A DNA stretch of 64,000 nt, taken from the NCBI RefSeq assembly GCF_029428875.1, contig NZ_JAJSOO010000001.1, positions 3,658,001-3,722,000 on the forward strand. Direction: 5' to 3'. This stretch comes from Streptomyces sp. JH34. Lineage in GTDB: Bacteria > Actinomycetota > Actinomycetes > Streptomycetales > Streptomycetaceae. The position numbers were made by a program, and so were the translations under genes. The notes under the pieces are model-generated. The model was not told the DNA's origin, did no database searches, and worked only from the letters and a program-made list of their open reading frames with translations. Within the stretch, counting starts at the first letter, position 1. Each line of letters opens with the position of its first letter. Shown piece after piece: positions 33,901 to 43,275 of the stretch.

Positions 33901-35258
33901 CCTCACTCCGCCCCGACTCCGGCCAGGAGGGCCCGTACGCGCAGGGAGCGTACGAGCCCGACGGCACGTTCGAGGCGGCGGTGGAGCAACTCGCGGACCC
34001 GCTGAACGATCCTCTGCCGGGACAGCGCACCTCGCCCTGGGGCAGGGGGGAGGCGGGCCGTGCCGAAGAAGAGGCACCGCAGATGCCCCAGACGGCGGCT
34101 CAGGGGCCTATGGAGCCCACGGGTGAGTGGTACGACCCGGAGGGGTACCAGAGGGACTGGTACGGGCAGCAGGGGCCGGTGGCCGCTCCCGTGGCCGCCA
34201 CGATCCAGGGAACCGCGGTGATATCCGGTCCCCCGGCGGCGCCGCCGGTCCCGGCCCCGGCGGCGCCCGGACCCGCCTCCACGCGGACTGCACCCGGCCC
34301 GGGCCTCGTGCCGCCCCACGGCGAGGCCGGTCCGGTCCATGACGAGACCGTCGCGCTGCGGACCGCCGATACGCGGCGCGCGTCGCGGCCCGCCGGCTCC
34401 GACGGGCCGGACCCGGACCCCGAGCCGCTGCCGACGGGAGGCCGGGCCGAGCGAAGGCGTGCGGCCAAGGGGCGCGGACGACGGCGTGCCGAGCCCCGGC
34501 GCACTCCGGAAGCAGAGGCAGGGACGGCGGAGCCCGCGGTCCCGATGTCCCGGCTGGAGGCCCGGCGTGCGGCCCGTGCCGCCAAGGACAGTCCCGCCGT
34601 CGTCGCCAGCCGGGTCGTCGGCGAGGTGTTCATCACCTTCGGTGTGCTCATGCTCCTGTTCGTCACCTACCAGCTGTGGTGGACCAACGTCCGCGCCGAC
34701 CAGATCGCCGGCCGCGAGACCAACAAGATCCAGGACGACTGGGCGAGCGGCGAGCGCAGTCCGGGCGTCTTCGAGCCCGGCAAGGGATTCGCCATCATGC
34801 ACATCCCCAAACTGGACGTGGTCGCACCCATCGCCGAGGGCATCGACAAGGAGAAGGTCCTCGACCGCGGCATGATCGGTCACTACGGCGAGGGCAAGCT
34901 GAAGACCGCGATGCCTTCGGCGGAGCAGGGGAACTTCGCGGTGGCGGGCCACCGCAACACCCATGGTGAGCCGTTCCGTTACATCAACAAGCTGCAGCCG
35001 GGCGATCCGATCGTTGTCGAGACGCAGGACGCCTACTACACGTACGAGATGACCAGCATCCTTCCGCAGACGTCGCCGTCCAACGTGGCCGTGATCGACG
35101 AGGTGCCCCCGGGCTCCGGCTTCACCGGCCCGGGCAGGTACATCACGCTGACGACGTGCACGCCGGAATTCACGAGTACGTACCGAATGATCGTGTGGGG
35201 CAAAATGGTCGACGAACGGCCGCGCAGCAAGGGGAAGCCCGACGCGCTCGTCGGCTGA
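33897..35258 (+). CDS. srtE1: Class E sortase with long disordered N-terminus
   Basis: Protein of 453 residues. About 245 residues of Pro/Gly/Arg-rich cytoplasmic sequence precede one membrane helix (FITFGVLMLLFVTYQLWW) and a sortase domain. The catalytic residues are H352 (AGHRNTHG) and C421 (TLTTCTP), with a later Arg in TYRMIVWG. Class E sortases attach LAXTG proteins to cell wall peptidoglycan and are needed for aerial growth through chaplins. The GTG start overlaps pabA by 4 nt. The symbol is by position, first of two. Confidence 0.88.
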   Translation: MTSLRPDSGQEGPYAQGAYEPDGTFEAAVEQLADPLNDPLPGQRTSPWGRGEAGRAEEEAPQMPQTAAQGPMEPTGEWYDPEGYQRDWYGQQGPVAAPVAATIQGTAVISGPPAAPPVPAPAAPGPASTRTAPGPGLVPPHGEAGPVHDETVALRTADTRRASRPAGSDGPDPDPEPLPTGGRAERRRAAKGRGRRRAEPRRTPEAEAGTAEPAVPMSRLEARRAARAAKDSPAVVASRVVGEVFITFGVLMLLFVTYQLWWTNVRADQIAGRETNKIQDDWASGERSPGVFEPGKGFAIMHIPKLDVVAPIAEGIDKEKVLDRGMIGHYGEGKLKTAMPSAEQGNFAVAGHRNTHGEPFRYINKLQPGDPIVVETQDAYYTYEMTSILPQTSPSNVAVIDEVPPGSGFTGPGRYITLTTCTPEFTSTYRMIVWGKMVDERPRSKGKPDALVG

Positions 35259-35284
35259 ACATCATCACGACAGGGACGGGTGCG

Positions 35285-36013
35285 GTGGCAGCGAGGACCG
35301 AGCACGAAGAGCGCACCGACGAGCCGGCGGCCCCGGTGCGACGCAGGAGCCGCCATCCCGTCGCGACGACGGTGAGCCTCTTCGGGGAACTGCTGATCAC
35401 CGCAGGGCTGGTGCTGGGCCTGTTCGTCGTCTACTCGCTGTGGTGGACCAACGTGCTGGCCGACCGTGAGGCGGACAAGCAGGGCAACACCGTCCGCGAC
35501 CGCTGGGCGGGTGGGCCCGGGGCGCTGGACACCAGGGACGGCATCGGCTTCCTCCATGTCCCCGCCATGAAGAACGGCGAGGTGCTGGTCAAGAAGGGCA
35601 CCGACACCGAGACCCTCAACAACGGCATCGCCGGGTACTACACGGACCCCGTGAAGTCGGCCCTCCCCGCGGACGCGCAGGGCAACTTCGCGCTGGCCGC
35701 GCACCGCGACGGGCACGGTGCCAAGTTCCACAACATCGACAAGGTGAAGAAGGGCGACGCGGTCGTCTTCGAGACCAAGGACACCTGGTACGTCTACAAG
35801 GTCTTCGCGGAGCTTCCGGAGACGTCGAAGTTCAACGTCGACACGATCGCCCCGGTGCCCAAGGACTCGGGTGCGACGAAGGCCGGCCGCTACATCACGC
35901 TGACCACCTGCACCCCCGTCTACACGTCGAAGTACCGCTACATCGTGTGGGGTGAGCTGGTGCGGACCGAGAAGGTGGACCGGGACCGCACGAAGCCGGC
36001 GGAGCTGCGCTAG
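35285..36013 (+). CDS. srtE2: Class E sortase
   Basis: Protein of 242 residues: short cytoplasmic N-terminus, one membrane helix (LFGELLITAGLVLGLFVVYS) and a sortase domain with H140 (LAAHRDGHG), C209 (TTCTP) and the Arg in YRYIVWGEL. It is paralogous to the preceding sortase and lies 26 nt after it. GTG at 35285 is preferred over the longer frame because AGGGACGG lies upstream. The two may share substrates. Confidence 0.9.
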   Translation: MAARTEHEERTDEPAAPVRRRSRHPVATTVSLFGELLITAGLVLGLFVVYSLWWTNVLADREADKQGNTVRDRWAGGPGALDTRDGIGFLHVPAMKNGEVLVKKGTDTETLNNGIAGYYTDPVKSALPADAQGNFALAAHRDGHGAKFHNIDKVKKGDAVVFETKDTWYVYKVFAELPETSKFNVDTIAPVPKDSGATKAGRYITLTTCTPVYTSKYRYIVWGELVRTEKVDRDRTKPAELR

Positions 36014-36025
36014 CACCACGGACGA

Positions 36026-36070
36026 AGCACGGGGCCCCGGTCACCGCTGAGGTGACCGGGGCCCCGTGCT
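36026..36070. terminator. Bidirectional terminator between srtE2 and pkaF
   Basis: Perfect 20-bp stem (36026-36045 with 36051-36070) with a 5-nt loop GCTGA between convergent genes. Confidence 0.88.
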
Positions 36071-36092
36071 CGTTGTGGCGGTGCCGCGCGGG

Positions 36093-38087
36093 TCAGTCCC
36101 CCGACGCCCCGCCGAGGAAGCCGCCGCCGCCCCCGCCGTCCCCGCCGCCAAAGGTGGTGAGGGTGACGGTCTGCCCCTTGGGCACCTGGGAGTTGGCCCC
36201 CGGGTCGGCCTGCATCACCAGCGCGTTGGGCTTGTCCGACGAGTTGGGCGCGAGCGCGACCACGAGCCCGAGGCCTTCGAGCGTGGACTTCGCGTCCTGG
36301 AACCGTTTGCCGACGATGTCGCCCGGGATGGTGACCTGCTCGGGCTGGGCCGGGCCCTTGGACACCTTGAGGACGATCTGGACGTCCTTGGACTGCTTGC
36401 TCGGGCCGCCCGGGGTCTGGTCGACGACCGTCCCCGCGGCTTCCTCCGAGTCGACGTCCTGCCGCGACACGTTCGTGAACCCGAGGCCGTTCAGCTGTTG
36501 CACGGCCGCGTCGTAGGGCCGGGTGCGCACGTCGGGCATCGGCTCGGTCGCCTCCTTGGCCACCGTGATCGTGACCTCGGTGTCCTTCTCGACCTTCGAA
36601 CCACCCTCGGGGTCCTGCGAGATGACCGAGTCGGGTGTCTTCTCGGACTCGGCGGTCTCGACGTTCACCGTGAAGCCCTTGTCCTCCAGGGCCTTGCGTG
36701 CGCTGTCCTCGGACTTCTCCAGGACGTCCGGCACCTCGACCTTGGGGGCGCCGGTGGAGACGACGACCGTCACGGTCTCGCCCGCCTCCATCTGCTCCTG
36801 CGAGCCGGGGGACTGACTGCAGATCTTGTCCTTCTCCTGGGCCTCGCAGGGTTCCTTCGAACCGACCTTCAGGACGATCTCGGCGTTGTCCGCGAGTTTC
36901 TGCGCCTGGTCGACCGTCGAGCCGACCATGTTCGGCACGTCGATCTTCCCGCCGCCGCTGTCGCCGTTGTCGCTGAAGACCGTCATGCCGATGAGGATCG
37001 CGCCGATGAGCACCAGAACGCCCGCGACGACCAGCAGGATCGTCGAGGTGCTGCTCTTCTTCTGACGTCGGCGGTCCGGGCGGTCGTCGTAGCCGTAGCC
37101 GCCGTCGTCCGGGTTGACCGGCGGGAGCATCGACGTCTGGGCGCCGCCCTGGTCCGTCGAACGCAGCGCCTGGGTGGGCTGGTCGTTGCCGTAGCCGTCG
37201 TACCCGCCGTAGCCCGCCGCTCCCATGGCCGCGGTCGCCGCGACCGGCTGGCCGTCGAGGCAGGCCTCGATGTCGGCGCGCATCTCGTCGGCCGACTGGT
37301 AGCGGTAGTCGGGGTCCTTGGTCAGTGCCTTCAGGACGATGGCGTCCATCTCAGGCGTGATCTCGGAGTCGAAGTTGCTCGGGGGCTGCGGTTCCTCACG
37401 TACGTGCTGGTACGCGACCGCGACCGGAGAGTCACCGACGAACGGGGGCCGGACCGCGAGCAGCTCGTAGAGCAGGCAGCCGGTGGAGTACAGGTCGGAG
37501 CGTGCGTCGACCTGTTCGCCCTTGGCCTGTTCCGGGGAGAGGTACTGGGCGGTCCCGATGACCGCGGCGGTCTGGGTCATGGTCATCCCGGAGTCGCCCA
37601 TGGCGCGGGCGATACCGAAGTCCATGACCTTGACCTGGCCGGTGCGCGTCAGCATGACGTTCGCCGGCTTGATGTCGCGGTGCACGATCTGGGCGCGGTG
37701 CGAGTACTCCAGTGCCTGGAGGATCCCGACCGTCATCTCGAGAGTACGCTCCGGCAGCAGCTTGCGGCCGGAGTGCAGGAGCTCTCTGAGCGTCGACCCG
37801 TCGACGTACTCCATCACGATGTACGGGATGGAGACACCGTCGACGTAGTCCTCGCCGGTGTCGTAGACGGCGACGATCGCGGGGTGGTTGAGCGAGGCGG
37901 CCGACTGGGCCTCACGGCGGAACCGTGCCTGGAAGGACGGGTCGCGGGCGAGGTCGGCCCGCAGCGTCTTCACAGCGACGGTGCGGCCGAGCCGGGTGTC
38001 GTGTGCGAGGTAGACCTCGGCCATGCCACCACGGCCGAGCACCGAGCCCAGCTCGTACCGGCCGCCGAGGCGACGCGGCTCTTCCAT
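36093..38087 (-). CDS. pkaF: PASTA-domain serine/threonine protein kinase (PknB type)
   Basis: Protein of 664 residues. A kinase domain (about 8-270: GRGGMAEVY, VAVKTL, HRDIKPANV, DFG, SPEQA) is followed by a cytoplasmic linker, one membrane helix (about 345-365) and four extracellular PASTA repeats that bind muropeptides or lipid II. It ends in a Gly-rich tail. It belongs to the kinase-phosphatase-FHA block that controls peptidoglycan growth. ATG at 38087 (MEEPRRLGGRYEL) matches the family start. The symbol is the S. coelicolor name by position. Confidence 0.95.
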   Translation of the reverse strand: MEEPRRLGGRYELGSVLGRGGMAEVYLAHDTRLGRTVAVKTLRADLARDPSFQARFRREAQSAASLNHPAIVAVYDTGEDYVDGVSIPYIVMEYVDGSTLRELLHSGRKLLPERTLEMTVGILQALEYSHRAQIVHRDIKPANVMLTRTGQVKVMDFGIARAMGDSGMTMTQTAAVIGTAQYLSPEQAKGEQVDARSDLYSTGCLLYELLAVRPPFVGDSPVAVAYQHVREEPQPPSNFDSEITPEMDAIVLKALTKDPDYRYQSADEMRADIEACLDGQPVAATAAMGAAGYGGYDGYGNDQPTQALRSTDQGGAQTSMLPPVNPDDGGYGYDDRPDRRRQKKSSTSTILLVVAGVLVLIGAILIGMTVFSDNGDSGGGKIDVPNMVGSTVDQAQKLADNAEIVLKVGSKEPCEAQEKDKICSQSPGSQEQMEAGETVTVVVSTGAPKVEVPDVLEKSEDSARKALEDKGFTVNVETAESEKTPDSVISQDPEGGSKVEKDTEVTITVAKEATEPMPDVRTRPYDAAVQQLNGLGFTNVSRQDVDSEEAAGTVVDQTPGGPSKQSKDVQIVLKVSKGPAQPEQVTIPGDIVGKRFQDAKSTLEGLGLVVALAPNSSDKPNALVMQADPGANSQVPKGQTVTLTTFGGGDGGGGGGFLGGASGD

Positions 38088-38259
38088 AACTGATCCAGCC
38101 CTCTCCGTCAGTCCCGACCGCACCCGTGTGTGGTCCGGCGGTGCGCTGTTCGCGGCATACGCTACCGGGCACGCACTGCTTGATCGGCCCGCACCCGTCA
38201 GCTGATATCCGACCGGTATCCCAATGTGCTGGTGTGGACAGAAGTTGTGACGGGAGTCA

Positions 38260-39714
38260 CTACTTTCCGTCGAGTACCGCCTTCATCACGTTCTTGGCGA
38301 TCGGTGCGGCCAGACCGCCGCCTGAGATGTCGTCCCGGTTGGCGTTGCCGTCCTCGACCACCACGGCAACGGCGACCGGGGAGCCGCTGTCGGTCTTGGC
38401 GTACGAGATGAACCAGGCGTACGGCTTCTCGCTGTTGTTGAGGCCGTGCTGCGCGGTACCGGTCTTGCCACCGACAGTGACGCCGGCGATCTGCGCGTTG
38501 GTTCCCGTGCCGTCCGCGACCACGGTCTCCATCATCTGCTGCACCTTCTGGGCGTTCTCCGCCGAGAGCGGCCGGCTGAGCTGCTCCTTCTCGTGCGTGT
38601 AGATCACGTCGAGGTTGGGTGCCTGGCGCTGGGCGACCATGTACGGCTGCATGAGCTTGCCGTCGTTGGCGATCGCGGACGCGACCATGGCCATCTGGAG
38701 AGGCGTGGCGCGGTTGGACGCCTGGCCGATGCCCGCCATGGCGTTCTGCGGCTGGTTGTCCTTCGGATAGACGCTCGCGTCGGCGCGGACCGGGGTGAAG
38801 ACCTCTTTGTTGAAACCGAACTTGTCGGCCTGCTCGATCATCTTCGCGTTGCCGAGGTCGTTGCTCATCTTGCCGAAGACGGTGTTGCAGGACCAGCGCA
38901 GGGCCTCCCGGAGCGAGGCGTTCTCGCAGGGGATGTTCCCCTCGTTCTGCAGCAGGTTGGTCGACAGGGGCAGTCGCCAGGGGAGCGGGGAGTCCGTCTC
39001 CTCGTCGATGTCGGTGTAGAGGCCGTTCTCCAGTGCCGCCGCGGCCGTGACGACCTTGAACGTCGAGCCGGGCGGGTAGGTCTCCCGCAGCGCCCGGTTC
39101 AGCATCGGCTTGTCCTTGTCCTGCAGGAGCTTCTGCCGGGCGTCGGAGTCCTTCATGGAGTTGCCCGCGAAGACCGAGGGGTCGTACGACGGGGTGCTGG
39201 CCAGTGCGAGGACGGCGCCGGTCTGCGGGTCGAGCGCGGCGACGGCGCCCTTCTTGTCGCCCAGCCCCTTGAAGGCGGCCTTCTGCGCGGCGCCGTTGAG
39301 GGTGGTGACGATGTTCCCGCCGGTCTTCTGCTCACCGGTGAACATCGACAGGGTGCGGTCGAAGAACAGCTGGTCACTGTTGCCCGTGAGGATGCCGTCC
39401 TCGATGCTCTCCAGCTGCGAGGAGTCGAAGGCCTGCGAGGAGTAGCCGGTGACGGGAGCCCACATGGGGCCGTTCTTCCAGACACGCTTGTACGTGAAGT
39501 CGCTGTCCGTCGTCTCGACGGAGCCCGTGACGGGCTCGCCGTCGACGATGATGTTTCCGCGTTCGTGGGCGTAGCGCTCGATCTGGACGCGGCGGTTGTG
39601 CTCGTTCGCGTTGAGCTCGTCGGCACGCACGTACTGGATGTAGTTGGTGCGGACGAGCAGGGCCAGGACGAGGATCCCGCAGAAGAGCGCGATCCTGCGC
39701 AGCGGCTTGTTCAC
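38260..39714 (-). CDS. pbpA: Penicillin-binding protein 2 type transpeptidase
   Basis: Class B PBP of 484 residues with an N-terminal anchor (RIALFCGILVLALLV) and transpeptidase motifs S217-T-F-K220, S275-C-N277 and K417-T-G. The short N-terminal module is as in PbpA of mycobacteria, where PknB phosphorylates it. It overlaps the FtsW/RodA-type gene by 4 nt, giving a synthase pair for septal or apical peptidoglycan. Confidence 0.95.
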   Translation of the reverse strand: MNKPLRRIALFCGILVLALLVRTNYIQYVRADELNANEHNRRVQIERYAHERGNIIVDGEPVTGSVETTDSDFTYKRVWKNGPMWAPVTGYSSQAFDSSQLESIEDGILTGNSDQLFFDRTLSMFTGEQKTGGNIVTTLNGAAQKAAFKGLGDKKGAVAALDPQTGAVLALASTPSYDPSVFAGNSMKDSDARQKLLQDKDKPMLNRALRETYPPGSTFKVVTAAAALENGLYTDIDEETDSPLPWRLPLSTNLLQNEGNIPCENASLREALRWSCNTVFGKMSNDLGNAKMIEQADKFGFNKEVFTPVRADASVYPKDNQPQNAMAGIGQASNRATPLQMAMVASAIANDGKLMQPYMVAQRQAPNLDVIYTHEKEQLSRPLSAENAQKVQQMMETVVADGTGTNAQIAGVTVGGKTGTAQHGLNNSEKPYAWFISYAKTDSGSPVAVAVVVEDGNANRDDISGGGLAAPIAKNVMKAVLDGK

Positions 39715-41111
39715 GGTCGGACCACCTGGGTCATCTCGGCGTCCGGGGACGGTGCGGGGGCCGGGGCGGGACGTCGGGCCGTGTCACTGATTCTGATCAG
39801 GATGCCGATGAGCGCCCAGTTGGCGATGACGGACGAACCACCGGCCGCCATGAACGGCATGGTCATACCCGTCAGCGGGATGAGTCCCATGACACCGCCG
39901 GCCACGACGAAGACCTGGATGGCGAAGGAGCCGGAGAGGCCGATCGCGAGGAGCTTGCCGAAGGGGTCCCGGGCGGCGAGCGCCGTGCGGACGCCGCGCT
40001 CGACGATCAGACCGTAGACGAGCAGGATCGCCATCATCCCGGCCAGCCCGAGCTCCTCGCCGACGGTGGCGAGGATGAAGTCGGAGTTGGCCGCGAAGCC
40101 GATCAGGTCGGAGTTGCCCTGTCCGAGGCCGGTTCCGAGGGTGCCTCCGGAGCCGAAGGCCATGAGCGACTTCGCCATCTGCTCGCTGGCCGCCTCCTTG
40201 CCCCAGCCCGCGAAGGGGTCGAGCCACGCGGTGACGCGGTCCTGCACGTGCGGCTCGAACGTCGCGACGCCCACAGCGCCGGCACCGGACATCAACAGAC
40301 CGAAGACGATCCAGCTGGTGCGCTCGGTGGCGACGTACAGCATGACGACGAACATGCCGAAGAACAGCAGCGAGGATCCCAGGTCGGTCTCGAAGACCAG
40401 GATGAGGATCGAGAACGCCCAGACCATCAGGATCGGGCCCAGGTCACGGCCGCGGGGCAGGTAGAGGCCCATGAACCGGCGGCTGGCGAGGGCCAGCGCA
40501 TCGCGTTTGACCATGAGGTAGCCGGCGAAGAACACCGCGATGATGATCTTCGCGAACTCACCGGGCTGGATCGTTCCGACGCCAGGGATCTTGATCCAGA
40601 TCTTGGCGCCGTTCACGGAGGGGAAGAACATGGGGAGGATCAGCAGGACCAGCGCCACCAGCATGGAGATGTAGGTGTACCGCTGCAGGATGCGGTGGTC
40701 CTTGAGGGCGATCAGGACGACGACCATCAGGGCGACGCCGACCGCCGAGAACATCAGCTGCTTCGAGGCGGCAGGGGCGAACGTCTTGATCGACTGGAAC
40801 CGTTCCGACTGGTCCAGTCGCCAGATGAGGGCCAGACCCAGTCCGTTCAGCAGGGTGGCCAGCGGAAGCAGCAGCGGGTCGGCGTACGGGGCGAATCTCC
40901 GTACGGCGATGTGTGCCACACCGCCGAGCAGCGCGAGGCCCAGGCCGTAGCCGAGCATGCCCGCGGGCAGTTCGCCGTGGAGGGCGAGGCCCACGTTGGC
41001 GTACGCGAACACCGAGATCAGGACGGCGAAGGCGACCAGTGCCAGCTCGGTGTTACGGCGGCTCGGCGCGTCGATCGCGCCGATGGTCGTGGTGTTGGTG
41101 ACAACGCTCAT
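39711..41111 (-). CDS. FtsW/RodA/SpoVE family peptidoglycan glycosyltransferase
   Basis: Polytopic protein of 466 residues with about ten membrane helices. The conserved KILIAVFFAGYL-type helix, the loop with QPGEFAKI and the C-terminal LTGMTMPFMAAGGSSVIANW are present. It is the lipid II polymerase partner of the PBP encoded next. Whether it acts as FtsW or RodA cannot be told by sequence reading; in Streptomyces the locus is usually called rodA/ftsW-like. Confidence 0.93.
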   Translation of the reverse strand: MSVVTNTTTIGAIDAPSRRNTELALVAFAVLISVFAYANVGLALHGELPAGMLGYGLGLALLGGVAHIAVRRFAPYADPLLLPLATLLNGLGLALIWRLDQSERFQSIKTFAPAASKQLMFSAVGVALMVVVLIALKDHRILQRYTYISMLVALVLLILPMFFPSVNGAKIWIKIPGVGTIQPGEFAKIIIAVFFAGYLMVKRDALALASRRFMGLYLPRGRDLGPILMVWAFSILILVFETDLGSSLLFFGMFVVMLYVATERTSWIVFGLLMSGAGAVGVATFEPHVQDRVTAWLDPFAGWGKEAASEQMAKSLMAFGSGGTLGTGLGQGNSDLIGFAANSDFILATVGEELGLAGMMAILLVYGLIVERGVRTALAARDPFGKLLAIGLSGSFAIQVFVVAGGVMGLIPLTGMTMPFMAAGGSSVIANWALIGILIRISDTARRPAPAPAPSPDAEMTQVVRP

Positions 41112-41132
41112 GTGCTGAAGGCCCCCTACGGC

Positions 41133-42620
41133 TTACTGCTTACCGCACTGCAGGGCCAGCTTCTTCTCTTCCTCCGAGAGGCTGGGGCCGGGAGTGGGAG
41201 TCGCGGTCTTGGTCCCCTTGGCGGGAGACGTGGCGGAAGTGCTGTCGGCGGCGTCGCCGGCCTTGTCCGGGTCCTTGGCGGCGTTGGCGTCCGCCTCGGC
41301 CGCGCGGCGCTGTGCGTCCTTCTTGCAGGCGGAGGCCTGCGCGTCGAGCTCGCTGATCTTCTTGCGCGCGTCGGCGAGGTTGCCCTGGGAGATGGTCGCC
41401 TCGACCTTCTTGCGCCAGTAGGGCGGCAGATACTTCAGCTCGATCTCGGTGTTCTCCTCGACCTTCGAGAGGGACACCCAGGCGAGGTCCTGGCTGATTC
41501 CGCGGTACAACGCGACGTTGTCGTCCTTCGTGCCCACGTAGAACTGCGTCTGGGTCCAGCGGTATCCGCCGTAGACACCTCCGCCGACCACAGCCAGCGC
41601 GAGCACGATGAAGAACGACCGCTTCAGCCACCTGCGACGGCCGCGGGGCTTCACGAAGTCTTCGTCGGTGTACGAGTTGAAGGCGTCGTCCGGACCGGAG
41701 CCGTAGCCCATGTCGTCACCGCTGCCGGGCGGGCCGAAGCCTCCGGCCGGCGGTGGTACGGGACGGCCGAGGCCCGCCGCACGCCCCGCCGGTGTCTCCA
41801 TGGCCCGGCCGTCGTTCGCCTGGGCGGCCTGGTTCTCCGCGACCGCGCCGACGACGACCGGGGTGTCGCTGAGCTGCCCGGCCAGGGTGTCGTTGCTGTC
41901 GACGTCCAGGACGTCGGCGACGATGCAGGTGATGTTGTCGGGACCACCGCCGCGCAGGGCGAGCTGGATGAGGTCCTGGATGGTCTCCTGCGGTCCCTGG
42001 TAGCTGGCCAGGGTCTCCTCCATCGTCTGGTGGGAGACGACGCCGGAGAGCCCGTCCGAGCAGATCAGATAGCGGTCACCGGCGCGTACCTCGCGGACCG
42101 AGAGATCGGGCTCCACATGGTCACCGCTGCCCAGGGCCCGCATCAGCAGGGAGCGCTGAGGGTGGGTGGTGGCCTCTTCCTCGGTGATCCTGCCCTCGTC
42201 GACGAGACGCTGTACCCAGGTGTGGTCCTGGGTGATCTGGGTCAGGACGCCGTCACGCAGAAGGTAGGCACGGGAGTCGCCGACGTGCACGAGGCCGAGG
42301 CGCTGACCGGTCCAGAGCAGGGCCGTGAGCGTCGTGCCCATGCCCTCCAGCTGGGGGTCCTCCTCGACCATGACGCGCAGCTGGTCGTTGGCCCGCTGTA
42401 CCGCCGTGCCGAGCGACGTGAGGATGTCGGAGCCGGGCACGTCGTCGTCGAGCTGGACGAGGGTGGAGATCACCTCGGAGCTGGCGACCTCGCCGGCCGC
42501 CTGGCCGCCCATGCCGTCGGCGATGGCGAGAAGGCGGGGGCCGGCGTAGCCGGAGTCCTCGTTGCCTTCCCGGATCATGCCCTTGTGCGATCCGGCGGCG
42601 AAGCGCAGGGACAAGCTCAT
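41133..42620 (-). CDS. pstP: PP2C-type serine/threonine phosphatase
   Basis: Protein of 495 residues. The metal-binding PP2C motifs ADGMGGQAAGEVAS, GDSRAYL, ICSDGLSG and GGPDNITCIV lie in the first 240 residues. A Pro/Gly linker, one membrane helix (FFIVLALAVVGGGVYGGY) and an extracellular coiled Lys/Ala-rich part follow. It removes phosphates placed by the PASTA kinase of the same block. ATG at 42620 (MSLSLRFAAGSHKG) after GAGGTG is preferred to the longer frame. Confidence 0.94.
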   Translation of the reverse strand: MSLSLRFAAGSHKGMIREGNEDSGYAGPRLLAIADGMGGQAAGEVASSEVISTLVQLDDDVPGSDILTSLGTAVQRANDQLRVMVEEDPQLEGMGTTLTALLWTGQRLGLVHVGDSRAYLLRDGVLTQITQDHTWVQRLVDEGRITEEEATTHPQRSLLMRALGSGDHVEPDLSVREVRAGDRYLICSDGLSGVVSHQTMEETLASYQGPQETIQDLIQLALRGGGPDNITCIVADVLDVDSNDTLAGQLSDTPVVVGAVAENQAAQANDGRAMETPAGRAAGLGRPVPPPAGGFGPPGSGDDMGYGSGPDDAFNSYTDEDFVKPRGRRRWLKRSFFIVLALAVVGGGVYGGYRWTQTQFYVGTKDDNVALYRGISQDLAWVSLSKVEENTEIELKYLPPYWRKKVEATISQGNLADARKKISELDAQASACKKDAQRRAAEADANAAKDPDKAGDAADSTSATSPAKGTKTATPTPGPSLSEEEKKLALQCGKQ

Positions 42621-42749
42621 GCGCACCTCGCCCGTCGGTTCGGGGTACAGCCGGTCTCGAGCCACACTGCCCACCCTCCGGTCGGGAGCCGGGCCGGGTC
42701 CGTCGTCAGGACCGCCACGGCTCGCTCGCTCCGCTCGCTCATTGTCGTA

Positions 42750-43265
42750 CTACTTCCGCAGCTCGATGACGGTCTTGCCGATGCGGATCGGCGCGCCCAG
42801 CGGAACAGGTGTCGGGGTGGTGAGCCGGGTCCGGTCGAGATAGGTGCCGTTGGTGGACCCGAGATCCTCGACGATCCACTGGCCGTCACGGTCCGGGTAG
42901 ATCCTGGCATGCCTGCTGGACGCGTAGTCGTCGTCCAGCACGATCGTTGAGTCGTGTGCGCGGCCCAGGGTGATGGTCTGGCCCTGGAGCGCCACGGTGG
43001 TTCCGGTGAGCGTGCCTTCGGAGACGACCAGCTTGGTGGGTGCCCCGCGGCGCTGGCGCCCGGACTGCTGGCGCTGCTGAGGCGGCGCTGCTTGTTGTTG
43101 GCGCCCTTGCTGCGGGCGGGTGTCAGCGGCAGTACGGCGTGAGCCGCGCTGCGTGACACGTGTGCCGAACAGGTCGCTGCGAATGACCTGGACGGCCACG
43201 ATTACGAATAGCCACAGAACAGCCAGGAAACCTAGCCGCATGACCGTCAGGGTCAGCTCTGACAT
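42750..43265 (-). CDS. fhaB: FHA-domain protein FhaB (FipA-like adaptor)
   Basis: Protein of 171 residues with an N-terminal membrane helix (RLGFLAVLWLFVIVAVQVI), a Gln/Arg-rich linker and a C-terminal FHA domain (TLGRAHDSTI, SSRHA, STNGTYLD) that reads phosphothreonine. It likely recruits phosphorylated partners to the envelope. 10 nt downstream of fhaA. Confidence 0.93.
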   Translation of the reverse strand: MSELTLTVMRLGFLAVLWLFVIVAVQVIRSDLFGTRVTQRGSRRTAADTRPQQGRQQQAAPPQQRQQSGRQRRGAPTKLVVSEGTLTGTTVALQGQTITLGRAHDSTIVLDDDYASSRHARIYPDRDGQWIVEDLGSTNGTYLDRTRLTTPTPVPLGAPIRIGKTVIELRK

Positions 43266-43275
43266 TGCCCCCGCT

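Noticed and set aside
40248..42950. Plus-strand open frame of 900 codons opposite the FtsW and phosphatase genes
   Set aside because: Spans three well-supported genes on the other strand; no domain recognised.
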